Assembly (NCBI GenBank): GCA_965247175.1
Contig: OZ252006.1
Location: 3,410,001-3,474,000 of the forward strand
DNA from: JANQMX01 sp965247175
GTDB taxonomy: Bacteria; Pseudomonadota; Alphaproteobacteria; Kiloniellales; DSM-21159
Direction of reading: 5' to 3'
DNA length: 64,000 nucleotides
The notes below the pieces were generated by a model. The model did no database searches, had not been told where the DNA came from, and saw only the letters and a program-made list of their open reading frames with translations. Position 1 is the first letter of the stretch; each line of letters starts with the position of its first letter. The position numbers and the translations under genes are program-made. Shown here piece by piece: positions 15,305 through 23,517 of the stretch.

Positions 15305-16222
15305 TCATTTCGAGCCCGGAACGATCCTTGGCTGCGCTGGGCTGCCGAAGCTCTCCGTCGCCGCGGCGGCCAGAGCATCGATCAGGGGATTGTCGCTCTC
15401 GGCCCGCCAAGCGAGGGAGAAGGGCAGGCGATAGGACATGCCCTTGAGCGGCACGAAGGCCAGGTCCGGATGCTTGAACTGGGCCAGCGGCGCAATGACC
15501 ACGCCCGTACCCATCCCGGCCGCGACCATGCCCAGCACCGAGATCGAGGTCTGCACCTCCTGCACGATGCGGGGATGGAACCCGGCCGCCAGGCAGTCGC
15601 TGACGAGGCGGTCGAAGACGTAGGGCCCGATGGCCCGGCTGACCATCACGAAGGATCGCTCGGCGAGATCGGCCAGCTGCAGCGACTCCTGCGCGGCCAG
15701 CGGATCGCGGCGCGGCAGCACCGCCAGGAAGCCGGCCGACCCGAGGCTCTGCATCGTCAGGCCGCCGGCGCGAACCGGCGGGTGCAGCAGGCCGGCATCC
15801 AAGGCCTCTTCGGCCAGGGCAACCTCGATCGGCTCAGAGGTCATCTCCGTGAGATCGAGAACGACCCGCGGATGCGCCTGGCGAAAGGCGTGGATGAGCG
15901 GTGGCGCGAAGCTGAGCGCGGCGATCGGCGTGTAGCCGAGGCGCAACCGCCCCTCATCGCCTTGCCGGATAGGGGCAACCGCCGCGCGGGTGCGCGCCAG
16001 GGCGTCGACCGACTGGCGGGCATGGGGCAGGAACAGCCGGCCGCGCTTGGTGAGTCTGGCACCTTTGGCCGTGCGCTCGAAAAGCGCGAAGCCAAGCTCA
16101 TCCTCCAAACGCTGAATGCGCGCCGTGAGCGCCGGCTGCGACAGGCCGAGCCGCTTGGCCGCCAGACGGAAAGAGCCGCTTGCGGCGATCTCCGAGAAGC
16201 ACTGAAGGCTGCGCGCATCCAT
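15305..16222 (-). CDS. LysR family transcriptional regulator
   Basis: 305 residues. The N-terminal winged HTH is clear: SLQCFSEIAASGSFRLAAKR then LGLSQPALTARIQRLEDELG at about 5-44. The C-terminal effector domain includes a late GMVAAGMGTGVVIAP segment, as in many LysR proteins. It is divergent from the TRAP binding-protein gene, so it probably senses a carboxylate or similar solute taken up there. Its last codons and TGA stop fall inside an 18-bp dispersed repeat (15306-15323), so the C-terminal few residues may have been altered by that element. Confidence 0.87.
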   Translation of the reverse strand: MDARSLQCFSEIAASGSFRLAAKRLGLSQPALTARIQRLEDELGFALFERTAKGARLTKRGRLFLPHARQSVDALARTRAAVAPIRQGDEGRLRLGYTPIAALSFAPPLIHAFRQAHPRVVLDLTEMTSEPIEVALAEEALDAGLLHPPVRAGGLTMQSLGSAGFLAVLPRRDPLAAQESLQLADLAERSFVMVSRAIGPYVFDRLVSDCLAAGFHPRIVQEVQTSISVLGMVAAGMGTGVVIAPLAQFKHPDLAFVPLKGMSYRLPFSLAWRAESDNPLIDALAAAATESFGSPAQPRIVPGSK

Positions 16223-16336
16223 CGTCGATGCGATAATTATTGCTGATCGCTATGGCAAATTAATTCGATTTGATCGATTGCCTAATCGCCCACAGCTGTC
16301 CGGCATCAGCGCAACTGCAGCCACGAGGACAGCAAC
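16223..16336. promoter_or_regulatory. AT-rich divergent promoter region, LysR / TRAP gene
   Basis: This gap is markedly more AT-rich than its surroundings. It includes ATAATTAT (16233-16240) and a TTAATTCGATTTGATCGATT stretch with overlapping GAT/ATC half-sites. That suits a LysR-controlled divergent promoter pair. No exact T-N11-A operator can be singled out with confidence. Confidence 0.4.
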
Positions 16337-17443
16337 ATGGAACGACGAGACTTCATTGCCGGCGCCACCATCGGCGGCGCGGCGACCTTGGCCGCCGCCT
16401 TCCCGACCCCGGCCCTGGCACGCGGGAACCAGACCTGGCGCATGGTCTCGCGCTGGCCCGAGGGCTTTCCCGACCAGATGGACGCGGCGCGCCGGCTGGC
16501 CGAGCGGCTCGCCACCATGTCCGACGGCCGGCTGACCATCGAGGTTCTAAGTGCCGATGCCCTCGGCCCTTACAAGGAGACCTTCCAGCGGGTCGCCGAG
16601 GGCGAGCTCGAAATGGCGCGCAGCCTCTCCTACGACTGGCGCGACCGCGGGCTCGGCTTCGACGTCTTCACCTTCCTGCCCTACGGCATGACCGACGGCG
16701 AGCGGGTGATCTGGCACGACCACCTGGGTGGACAGGCGCTGTGGGACCAGCTCTACGCGCCCTTCGGCGTGAAGCCCTTCCTGGTCGGCACCGTGGGCTC
16801 CCAGTCCTTCGGCTGGTTCGCCGAGCCGATCACCTCGCTCGACCAGTTCCAGGGCCTCAGGTTCCGCACCACGGGCATCGGCGCCAACATCGTCGAGGCC
16901 TTGGGCGGCATTCCCCGCGTCACGGGCCTGGACGGTATCCGCACGGCGATCGAAGCGGGCGAGCTGGACGCCTTCGAGCTGGTCGGGCCTTCGGTCGACA
17001 TCGCCCTCGACGTCCACCGCTACCTGCCGGTGTGCATGTTCCCCTCGATGGCGCAGACCGCCGGCTCCATCGAGCTGATCGTCAACCGCGAGCGCTGGGA
17101 GTCCCTACCGGCCGACCTCCAGCGGATGATCGAGACGGCGGCCCGGGCAGAGCACCATGCCAATGTCTCGGAGGTGCAAGCCGGCAACATCGCCGGATTG
17201 GCCCGCTTGCGGAACGAGTTCGGCGTCGAGATCGGCCTGCTGCCCGACGAGGCCCTCATTCGCATGGGTGAGATCACCGGGCAGATCCTCGACGGGCTGC
17301 GCAGCGAGGCGGCCCCCGAGCACCGGGCCATTCTCGACAGCTATCTCGAGGCCCGCATGCGGATCCGAAGCTGGCGGGAACTCACCGAGGTGCCCTTCGC
17401 GACAGCGCGGCAACTGCCCTTCGACTACATCCAGCCGAGTTGA
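16337..17443 (+). CDS. TRAP transporter substrate-binding protein (DctP family), orphan
   Basis: 368 residues. A Tat-like signal (ERRDFIAGATIGGAAT, cleaved after PALA near residue 28) sends it to the periplasm. The mature part follows the DctP fold: FPDQMDAARRLAERLATMSDGR, then a middle QGLRFRTTGIGANIVEALGG segment, and ELDAFELVGPSVDIAL before a conserved YLPVCMFPS. DctP proteins capture carboxylates or other organic acids and pass them to DctQ/DctM membrane subunits. No DctQ or DctM gene is present in this window, so it must use a remote permease or act as a sensor. The LysR gene on its left is the likely regulator. Confidence 0.87.
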   Translation: MERRDFIAGATIGGAATLAAAFPTPALARGNQTWRMVSRWPEGFPDQMDAARRLAERLATMSDGRLTIEVLSADALGPYKETFQRVAEGELEMARSLSYDWRDRGLGFDVFTFLPYGMTDGERVIWHDHLGGQALWDQLYAPFGVKPFLVGTVGSQSFGWFAEPITSLDQFQGLRFRTTGIGANIVEALGGIPRVTGLDGIRTAIEAGELDAFELVGPSVDIALDVHRYLPVCMFPSMAQTAGSIELIVNRERWESLPADLQRMIETAARAEHHANVSEVQAGNIAGLARLRNEFGVEIGLLPDEALIRMGEITGQILDGLRSEAAPEHRAILDSYLEARMRIRSWRELTEVPFATARQLPFDYIQPS

Positions 17444-17470
17444 CGCTGCGCGGCGGATGATCCGCTCGCC

Positions 17471-18427
17471 TCATCCCTCGGCGACGGAAAAGCGCTTGCG
17501 GTACTCACCGGGGGTCAGGCCGGTGATCCGCTGGAAGACCCGGCGAAAGGCGCCGGCGTCGTCATAGCCCACCTGCCAGGCGATCTGATCGATGCTCTGT
17601 CTTGTCAGCTCGATCAGATCCCGGGCCTTAGCGACGCGCAGCATTTGCAGATAGGCCGTCGGCTTAAGGCCGGTGGCCGCTTGAAAGCGCCTGAGAAAAG
17701 TGCGCTCGCCGAGGCCCGCCTCCGCGGCCATGCGGGGAATGGAGAGCTTCTCGCCGCTCGCCTGCGCCAGCCAACGCTGGACCTTGAGCACCGCCGCATC
17801 GCCGTGGGAGAGGCGGGGCGCGAAGCTGCTGTAGAAGCGCTGCTGCCGCCCGGCCGGGTCGACCAGAAAGAAACGGGCGGTGGCCAGCATCACGCTCGGC
17901 CCGAGGAAGCGCTCGACCAGGCGCAGCCCGAGATCGATCCAGGCCATTAGGCCGCCGGCGGTGATGATGTCGCCCTGGTCGACGATCAGCTCATCGGTGT
18001 CGAGGGCGACATCGGGATAGGTTTCGGCGAAGCGCTCCGCCAGCGCCCAGTGGGTGGTCGCCGGCCGGCCGGCGAGCAGGCCGGTGCCCGCCAAGATGAA
18101 GGCCCCGGCGCAAATCGAGCAGAGCAGGGTGCCGGTCTCGTGCTGCGCCCGAAGGAAACTGATGAGCGCATCCGGCACGGCCGGGGAGGCGCTGCCGCCC
18201 TCCAGGCTCGGCGGCAGAATGAGCGCATCGAGCGGCTCAGGGCCCGCTTCCGCCTCGGCGAAAGGCGGCGTCAAGAGACGCGCGGCGATCTGCGGGCTTT
18301 GCGCGCTGCGGTCCTGGGCCAACCGGCTGGCGGTTTCGAAGAGATCGACGAGACCGAGCACGGCCGCGCGCTGAGCGCCGTCGTACTGCACGATGCCGAT
18401 GATCGGATGGGGGCCGTCCAGTGCCAT
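17471..18427 (-). CDS. GlxA-type AraC family regulator with DJ-1/PfpI domain
   Basis: 318 residues in two domains. Residues about 9-180 form a DJ-1/PfpI-like fold with the nucleophile-elbow cysteine in GTLLCSICAGAFILAG. Residues 215-315 are an AraC HTH_18 domain ending TGLTPGEYRKRFSV, with the diagnostic YDDAGAFRRVFQRITG. Such proteins regulate catabolism of quaternary amines, amino acids or nitriles, using the PfpI half as a sensor rather than an enzyme. It diverges from the isochorismatase-like hydrolase gene, with a perfect palindrome between them. That supports direct control of the hydrolase. Confidence 0.87.
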   Translation of the reverse strand: MALDGPHPIIGIVQYDGAQRAAVLGLVDLFETASRLAQDRSAQSPQIAARLLTPPFAEAEAGPEPLDALILPPSLEGGSASPAVPDALISFLRAQHETGTLLCSICAGAFILAGTGLLAGRPATTHWALAERFAETYPDVALDTDELIVDQGDIITAGGLMAWIDLGLRLVERFLGPSVMLATARFFLVDPAGRQQRFYSSFAPRLSHGDAAVLKVQRWLAQASGEKLSIPRMAAEAGLGERTFLRRFQAATGLKPTAYLQMLRVAKARDLIELTRQSIDQIAWQVGYDDAGAFRRVFQRITGLTPGEYRKRFSVAEG

Positions 18428-18449
18428 TTGTCAGTTATAGCATGTCTTC

Positions 18450-18463
18450 TGTCAGATCTGACA
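18450..18463. promoter_or_regulatory. Perfect 14-bp palindrome, candidate GlxA-type operator
   Basis: TGTCAGATCTGACA is a perfect palindrome in the 129-bp gap between the divergent AraC-type regulator and the hydrolase. A further TTGTCAG half-site is at 18429-18435, about two turns upstream. This is the likely binding site controlling one or both genes. Confidence 0.6.
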
Positions 18464-18556
18464 ATTCTCTGGGGCGCTCGGCCTCTCCATAGTCTACGCA
18501 GTGCCGCGATCGGCGCGGCGCCCCGAGACTGAACACGAGCCTGAAGGAGAGCCCCC

Positions 18557-19117
18557 ATGACCAAGCGTGCTCTGATCGTCATCGATTACCAGAACGACTA
18601 CTTCCCCGGCGGGAAGTGGACACTGCCCGATGTCGGCGCCGCCGCCGCCAACGCCGCGAAGGTTATCGCCGCGGCCCGCGCCGCCGGTGAGCGTGTCATC
18701 TTCGTGCGCCATGAGTTTCCCACCGCCGATGCCCCCTTCTTCGTGCCGGGAAGCGAAGGCGCCAAATTCCATGAGAGCCTGCTGCCGGCCCCCGGTGAGC
18801 CGGTCGTCCTCAAGCACAGCGTCAACGCCTTCCGCGACACCGATCTCAAGGCGCAGCTCGATGCCGAGGGTATCGAGGCCGTCACGGTGATCGGCGCCAT
18901 GAGCCATATGTGCATCGATGCGGCGACCCGCGCCGCCGCCGATTTCGGCTATGAGGTGACCGTGGTCGAGGATGCCTGTCCCGCGCGCCATCTCGAGTTC
19001 CAGGGCCGCAGGGTGGAGGCGCCCGACGTTCAAGCCGCTTATATGTCTGCGCTGGCCTTCGGCTATGCGACGGTGATCTCGACCGAAGAGCTGCTCGCCG
19101 CCAAGGCCGCCGCCTAG
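18557..19117 (+). CDS. Isochorismatase-family cysteine hydrolase
   Basis: 186 residues. The catalytic triad of the family is visible: D10 (VIDYQNDY), K86 (VVLKHSVNAF) and C119 (GAMSHMCIDAA). The length suits nicotinamidase-like and N-carbamoyl hydrolases. AATRAAADFGYEVTVVEDAC is the usual follow-on. It should be a cytoplasmic amidohydrolase acting on a small amide or similar compound. The start is fixed by GGAGAG upstream of ATG 18557. The partner regulator is the divergent GlxA-type gene. The exact substrate cannot be inferred. Confidence 0.87.
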   Translation: MTKRALIVIDYQNDYFPGGKWTLPDVGAAAANAAKVIAAARAAGERVIFVRHEFPTADAPFFVPGSEGAKFHESLLPAPGEPVVLKHSVNAFRDTDLKAQLDAEGIEAVTVIGAMSHMCIDAATRAAADFGYEVTVVEDACPARHLEFQGRRVEAPDVQAAYMSALAFGYATVISTEELLAAKAAA

Positions 19118-19143
19118 GCCCCGCGTGGCACCACCCCACAGAC

Positions 19144-19241
19144 TGTCACCCCGGCCTTGAGCCGGGGTCCATCCCACGGCCCGCGCCAAGCCCACCCATG
19201 GACCCCGGATGTCGCCTCTAGCGAGGCTCCTCCGGGGTGAC
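19144..19241. repeat. Composite palindromic repeat, copy 1
   Basis: Starts GTCACCCCGGCCTTGAGCC and ends CTCCGGGGTGAC, so its ends are inverted and it can fold as a long hairpin with nested stems. A near-copy lies at 19861-19963, in the same orientation, on the other side of the DUF3303 gene. It is downstream of the hydrolase gene and could act as a transcript end. Confidence 0.8.
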
Positions 19242-19277
19242 GTTCTATGGGTGCCGCTGGCGCCGGCGCTCATTGCT

Positions 19278-19295
19278 CATTTCGCTGTCGGAACG
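19278..19295. repeat. 18-bp dispersed palindrome copy
   Basis: CATTTCGCTGTCGGAACG, preceded by GCT as in other copies. It stands upstream of the DUF3303 gene and may lie in its leader. Confidence 0.6.
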
Positions 19296-19356
19296 ATCAA
19301 GAGCCATGGCAGGCCCGCGTGCTATGCCTAAGGCCTGCCGCAGGGGAGGTCGCGCC

Positions 19357-19653
19357 ATGCTCTTCATGGTCATCGAACGCTTCAAAAACCGCGAGGCCGA
19401 GGCGGTCTACCGCCGCTTTCTGGCGGAAGGCCGCTTGGCGCCGGAGGGACTGACTTACCTGGACAGCTGGGTCGAGGCCAACTTCGATCGCTGCTTCCAG
19501 CTGATCGAGTGCGAGGACCCGGCGCTGCTCCAGGAGTGGGTGCTGGCCTGGCAGGACCTGGTCGACTTCGAGTTCTGCCCGGTGGTGCCCTCCAAGCAGG
19601 TCTCGGCGGCCATGACAGCTCGTTTCGATGCCGGAACGGCCACCTGCGACTAA
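19357..19653 (+). CDS. DUF3303-like small protein
   Basis: 98 residues. The opening MLFMVIERFKNREAEAVYRR, then GLTYLDSWVEANFDRCFQL, resembles DUF3303 dimeric ferredoxin-like alpha/beta-barrel proteins, of unknown function. The start at ATG 19357 has GGGGAGG (19343-19349) upstream. Its last residues and stop region pass through a copy of the 18-bp repeat (19621-19638), and the gene is bracketed by two copies of the composite palindromic repeat in direct orientation. It is a single-gene unit with no functional neighbour. Confidence 0.72.
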   Translation: MLFMVIERFKNREAEAVYRRFLAEGRLAPEGLTYLDSWVEANFDRCFQLIECEDPALLQEWVLAWQDLVDFEFCPVVPSKQVSAAMTARFDAGTATCD

Positions 19654-20007
19654 CGATGCAGCAGCCAGCGGAAGCGCTTCCGCGTCCGGCGGCTTTTGCC
19701 CTCCAGCGGTGGTGCCCTCCAGATTGTCACCCCGGCCTTGAGCCGGGGTCCAGCCACACGCTCATACTGTGCCTACCGCTGGATACTCGGGTCTTCGCCG
19801 CGCTGCGGCTCGCCCAAGTATGACGTTTTGAAAGAGACCGCCGGCGGTGCCGAAACGCTTACTGTCACCCCGGCCTTGAGCCGGGGTCCATTCCGCAGCT
19901 CGCGCCAAGCCTAACTATGGACCCCGGATGTCGCCTCTTGCGAGGCTCCTCCGGGGTGACAGTGGAAGGTAAAGGCGCCCGCCTCTGCTACATGGCGCGT
20001 AAGCGCC
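19654..20007. repeat. 354-bp gap with two composite palindromic repeats
   Basis: No gene is seen. Copy 2 covers 19724-19824: it begins TGTCACCCCGG, contains the CCTACCGCTGGATACTCGGG segment and ends CAAGTATGAC. Copy 3 covers 19861-19963, with perfectly paired ends ACTGTCACCCCGG and CCGGGGTGACAGT. Copy 3 is a close relative of the element at 19144. The gap separates convergent transcription units. Confidence 0.8.
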
Positions 20008-20352
20008 TTAATCGTAACCACGATCGAAGCGAACGAGCGAGCCGTCAGCCAGCACCATCTCGCGGGCGTAGATCTCGAGGACAAAGTCGTCGTCGACGAA
20101 GCCGCGCACCGTCACCGTCTCGCCGACCTGCGCCGGCACGATGTTGGGGCCGACATAGACGACGATGCTCCCTGTCGCATCGGTCAGGCGGAACTCGTCC
20201 TCGTCCAGCAGCCGCTCGACCGCCCCCTGCACCGTGACGCTGCTGCCGCGCTGGACCTCGCCGATCGGGGTGACGCTCTCGGCTACGGCCCAGGAGGCGG
20301 TGAGAAGACCCGCCAGACAGGCAAGCGCGACGACGAAGCTCTTGGCGGACAT
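20008..20352 (-). CDS. YgiW/YdeI-like periplasmic OB-fold (BOF) protein
   Basis: 114 residues. Signal peptide to residue 24 (ASWAVA then ES), giving a periplasmic protein of about 90 residues. The body (TPIGEVQRGSSVTVQGAVER, then DEDEFRLTDATGSIVVYVG, then VGETVTVRGFVDDDF) is the bacterial OB fold of the NirD/YgiW/YdeI family. In E. coli, ygiW lies directly beside qseBC and is a stress-related protein. Here the same linkage is seen with an OmpR-type regulator and a sensor kinase upstream on the same strand. It is probably the last gene of that operon and may report envelope stress to, or be controlled by, the kinase. Confidence 0.8.
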   Translation of the reverse strand: MSAKSFVVALACLAGLLTASWAVAESVTPIGEVQRGSSVTVQGAVERLLDEDEFRLTDATGSIVVYVGPNIVPAQVGETVTVRGFVDDDFVLEIYAREMVLADGSLVRFDRGYD

Positions 20353-20367
20353 GGGGCGGGCCTTCCG

Positions 20368-20520
20368 TCAGTCGATGGCGACGAGAAACAGGCCGAGGCC
20401 CGCGAGGCCGGCGAGCACCAGCCAGGACCGCGGCATGCGCAGCGCGATCTCCTCGTTCAGCCAGTCGAGCGGGCGATGCCCTTCGCGGGTCTCGGCGCTT
20501 TGGATGTCCTTCGTGTTCAT
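20368..20520 (-). CDS. Small single-pass membrane protein (50 residues)
   Basis: A short frame of 50 codons starting ATG 20520 with GGGAG upstream. Residues 1-31 are polar and charged (NTKDIQSAETREGHRPLDWL) and 32-48 form one hydrophobic helix (SWLVLAGLAGLGLFLVA), ending at D50. It lies between the sensor kinase gene and the YgiW-like gene, 15 bases from the latter. I do not recognise a family. It may be a small regulator of the kinase or a linker with the OB-fold protein. Coding status rests on start site, codon use and operon position. Confidence 0.6.
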   Translation of the reverse strand: MNTKDIQSAETREGHRPLDWLNEEIALRMPRSWLVLAGLAGLGLFLVAID

Positions 20521-20623
20521 CGGCTTTCTCCCTTGCTGTGTAGCGGCTGGCCCTAGCCGGCCGCTGCCATGCTGGGGAGATAGGAAGCCTGTCTGACGGG
20601 AACCTGACGGCCCTGAAAAAGCC

Positions 20624-21973
20624 TCAGTCCGCCGCCGGGAAATCGAGGCGGAAGTCGGCGCCGCCCTCGGGATGGGTGTGCGCGGTGACGTGGCCGCCGT
20701 GGGCGCGCAGCACCCGCTCAACGATGGAGAGGCCCAGCCCGCTGCCCGTCACCGACGCGCCAGGGCCGCGCCAGAAGGCTTCGAAGAGGCGCTCCGTCTC
20801 GCCCTCCGGCAGCCCGGGGCCGCGGTCGCGGACGGACAGGCTGGCACCCGGCCCAACCGTCACGGTGATCCGTCCGCCGGCATGAAAGACCGCGTTCTCG
20901 ACCAGATTGGTGAGCGCAAGCGCGATGGCCTCCGTGTCGCCGCGCGCTTGGGCCAGGGGCTCATCCCGCAGCAGCTCCAACTCGGCGCCCTGCCGGATGG
21001 CGACGGGGGCGAGCTTGGCGACAGCGTCTTCGGCGATCTCAGCCAGGTCCGCCCGCGCCTCCGCGTCGAGGACCAGCGCGTCGGCATTGGCCGAGGCGAG
21101 GATCTGCCGCACGGTCTGGGACAGCTCCGCCATGTCGCTGCGCAGCGGCGCGGCGGCCGGCCCCTCGGGGAGCTGGTCGAGGCGGGCGGTCAGGGCCGCG
21201 AGCGGCGTTCTAAGAGCGTGCGCCGCCTCGGCCGCCCGCCGCTTCTCGGCCGAGAGCGCCTCGGTCAGCCGCGCCAGAGCGCGCCGGGTCGCATCGAGCA
21301 GATCGTTGATCTCGGTGAGCGCGGTGTCGGGCGGTTTGGCGCTGACGGCCTGGGCCGGGCGCTGGGCACGGGCCCACTCAGCCGCCCGGCTCACCGGCGC
21401 CAGGCTGCGGCGAACCATCAGGGCGTTCGCCCCCAAGAGCAGCAGGATCGCGGGGACCAGCGGGACGAGGGTGTGGCCGACCAGCTCCGCCAGCAAGGCG
21501 TCCGTCAGGAGGTCGGCCGGGTCGGACCGCACCACCAGCAAGAGGCTGAGCCCCGCCGCGGCTGGCCCGACCTCGTGGGAGGCGACGAGGATGCGTCCGA
21601 CGCCCTCCGGCAGCCGCGCGATCCAGTCTCCGGCGAAGGGCGTGTCGGCGAGCGCGTCTTGCGGCACGAGCGCCGGGTTCGCCTGGTCAAGGATGCGGCC
21701 CGCTGAATCGATCAGCGCGAAGGCATAGGCCTCGGGATGCGCTTCGAAGAGGCCGCGCGCGGTGGGTGCGACCCGGTAGGCCTGGTCGCCTTGCGCGACC
21801 AGGGCCGCTTCCAGGCGCGCCATCTCGCGGACGACCATCTCGTCCTGCAGCGCCTCGATGTCCGAGCCGTAGTAAGCCCAGATCAGCGCCAGGTTGGCGA
21901 GCAGCACGGCGAGCGCGATCCATGCCAGCCGGCGCGTCAGCAGCCGCGCCATTGGGACAGCGCGCAGGGTCAC
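20624..21973 (-). CDS. Sensor histidine kinase, QseC/TctE-like
   Basis: 449 residues from GTG 21973, whose GTGA overlaps the stop of the response regulator gene. TM1 is at about 14-35 and TM2 at 165-187, enclosing a periplasmic sensor of about 130 residues. The HisKA phospho-acceptor is H252 in AAHALRTPLAALTARL; the N box has N360 (LTNLVENAVFHA); G boxes are DRGPGLP and GSGLGLSIVE. It should autophosphorylate and pass phosphate to the adjacent OmpR-type regulator. An alternative ATG start at 21952 would only shorten the cytoplasmic N-terminus. The signal is unknown; the linked YgiW-like protein suggests envelope or oxidative stress. Confidence 0.88.
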   Translation of the reverse strand: MTLRAVPMARLLTRRLAWIALAVLLANLALIWAYYGSDIEALQDEMVVREMARLEAALVAQGDQAYRVAPTARGLFEAHPEAYAFALIDSAGRILDQANPALVPQDALADTPFAGDWIARLPEGVGRILVASHEVGPAAAGLSLLLVVRSDPADLLTDALLAELVGHTLVPLVPAILLLLGANALMVRRSLAPVSRAAEWARAQRPAQAVSAKPPDTALTEINDLLDATRRALARLTEALSAEKRRAAEAAHALRTPLAALTARLDQLPEGPAAAPLRSDMAELSQTVRQILASANADALVLDAEARADLAEIAEDAVAKLAPVAIRQGAELELLRDEPLAQARGDTEAIALALTNLVENAVFHAGGRITVTVGPGASLSVRDRGPGLPEGETERLFEAFWRGPGASVTGSGLGLSIVERVLRAHGGHVTAHTHPEGGADFRLDFPAAD

Positions 21974-22659
21974 GGCTGGCCTGCCTCGGGTTGATCCGCC
22001 TCGATCAGCCAACCGACGCCCCGCACCGTGTGAATGGAGACCCCGCCCTCGGCGCTCTCGATCGCCTTGCGCAGGCGGGAAATGGAGGCCTCCAGCGCGT
22101 TCGGCGTCACCTCGGCGCTGAAGGCATAGACCGCAGCTTCCAGCACACGGCGGGGCACCACCTGGCCCTTGCGCCGCATGAGCTGCTCCAACACACCGAC
22201 GTCGCGTTGCCCGAGCGGCAACGTCCGCTCGCCGATGGTGACCCGCCGCTGCACGCTGTCGAGCCGCAGCGCGCCGACCGCAAGAACGGTCCCCAGGCGT
22301 CCACCCGGGCGCCGCAGGACCGCGCGGCAGCGCGCGATGAGCTCGGGCATCTCGACCGGCTTGACCACATAGTCGTCGGCCCCGCCATCGAGCCCGGCGA
22401 GGCGGTCGCCGAGCGTCTCCCGCGCGGTCAGGATGATCGCGGGCACGGCCCGCTCGCGCCGCAGCTCGGCCAACAGATCGAGACCGTCGCCGTCGGGCAG
22501 GCCGAGATCGAGCAGCAGGAGATCGTAATCGGCGTTCGCCACCAGGGTGCGGGCCTTGGCCATCGTTGCGGCATGGTCAACCGCGAAGCCGGCGCGCCCA
22601 AGCGCATCGGACAGACCCTCGGCAAGAGAGGGATGGTCTTCGACAAGAAGCAAACGCAT
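21970..22659 (-). CDS. OmpR/QseB-like response regulator
   Basis: 229 residues. The receiver domain (1-115) has acidic D8, phospho-acceptor D51 (LLLLDLGLPDGDG) and K100 (DDYVVKPVEM). The Trans_reg_C winged helix (about 125-222) ends with SISRLRKAIESAEGGVSIHT and VRGVGWLIE. It is followed by the sensor kinase with a 4-bp overlap. When phosphorylated it should bind DNA upstream of its own operon and of other envelope genes. The upstream gap contains the arms GTTGAGAG and CTCTCAAC (22669-22676 and 22723-22730), possibly part of the control region. Confidence 0.9.
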   Translation of the reverse strand: MRLLLVEDHPSLAEGLSDALGRAGFAVDHAATMAKARTLVANADYDLLLLDLGLPDGDGLDLLAELRRERAVPAIILTARETLGDRLAGLDGGADDYVVKPVEMPELIARCRAVLRRPGGRLGTVLAVGALRLDSVQRRVTIGERTLPLGQRDVGVLEQLMRRKGQVVPRRVLEAAVYAFSAEVTPNALEASISRLRKAIESAEGGVSIHTVRGVGWLIEADQPEAGQP

Positions 22660-22771
22660 TGCGGGGACCGTTGAGAGCCTGATCAGCCTTGAACAACAGG
22701 CTGCTCAGCGCATCGCCTGCGCCTCTCAACCTTGGGCCGGGAACCGGCCTGCGCCAACAGAAAGAGCCGTT

Positions 22772-22789
22772 CGTTTCGATAGAGGAACG
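22772..22789. repeat. 18-bp dispersed palindrome copy
   Basis: CGTTTCGATAGAGGAACG lies in the gap between the response regulator start and the VOC gene end. It differs from the copy at 8908 at three central positions. Confidence 0.5.
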
Positions 22790-22808
22790 GCGATCCTGCG
22801 CCGGCCTG

Positions 22809-23228
22809 TCAGCCGATCTCGGCGAAGATCTCCAGAACGTTGCCTTCGGGATCGCGGAAGAAGAGAGTGCGGTGGCCGAAGCTCTGGTCCGCGGGCGGCT
22901 CGACGATCTCCACGCCCTTCGCGACCAGCTCCTCATGGCAGCTCAAGACCTCCTCCGGCGAGACCTGGAAGGCGAGCTGCACGGCCGCGCTATCCGATGG
23001 CATCGCGCCGTCGTGCCAGCTCCGCCACTGTCCTCTGGGCCGCAAGGTCAGGAAGGTCGTGCCGACTTGGAACCGCACCCAATGAGGTTCGTCTTCCACG
23101 AGCGGAAAACCCATCACGTCGCCATAGAAGGCCCGCGCCGCTGCCACGTCGTCGCAGAGGAGGATGAGGTAGTCGACCTCTCGAATTGCTTTCAGGCCCA
23201 TCGCAGCGTTCTCCCAATTGTGCATCAT
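22809..23228 (-). CDS. VOC superfamily protein (glyoxalase/dioxygenase-like)
   Basis: 139 residues from ATG 23228, or 130 from an in-frame ATG at 23201, which would begin at the fold. The vicinal-oxygen-chelate pattern is visible: VDYLILLCDDVAAARAFYGD, then GFPLVEDEPHWVRFQVG, and the C-terminal FRDPEGNVLEIFAEIG with its metal-ligand glutamate. VOC proteins include lactoylglutathione lyase-like enzymes, resistance proteins and dioxygenases. The single copy here would dimerise. No neighbour reveals a substrate. Confidence 0.82.
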   Translation of the reverse strand: MMHNWENAAMGLKAIREVDYLILLCDDVAAARAFYGDVMGFPLVEDEPHWVRFQVGTTFLTLRPRGQWRSWHDGAMPSDSAAVQLAFQVSPEEVLSCHEELVAKGVEIVEPPADQSFGHRTLFFRDPEGNVLEIFAEIG

Positions 23229-23517
23229 GGGTTGCTAGCGGCTATGCCGGCCGCTTGGCTATCCGTTTTCCGCGCCAAATCAAGGCGAGGGACCCGAAGC
23301 CACGGGCGACGGCTTGGACTCTGAGGCAAAGGCCGGGTTGCGCCTTCGATTCCAAAGCGCCGCCCGCGATCGCCACGGCCGTCGCCCATTTGAGCGCGCC
23401 GGGCGATCTCCTAAGCTGCGTCCGTGAGCCAGCACCGTCCGCTTGGCTCGCATGGGAGTTCCCCTGAATGATCAAGCACAGTTCCGCCGCTGCGGCCTCT
23501 CTACGCAGCGGCACCGA

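Noticed and set aside
23229..23517. Possible gene or regulatory element upstream of the DMT carrier
   Set aside because: No frame with a recognisable product, no repeat family member and no palindrome stands out.
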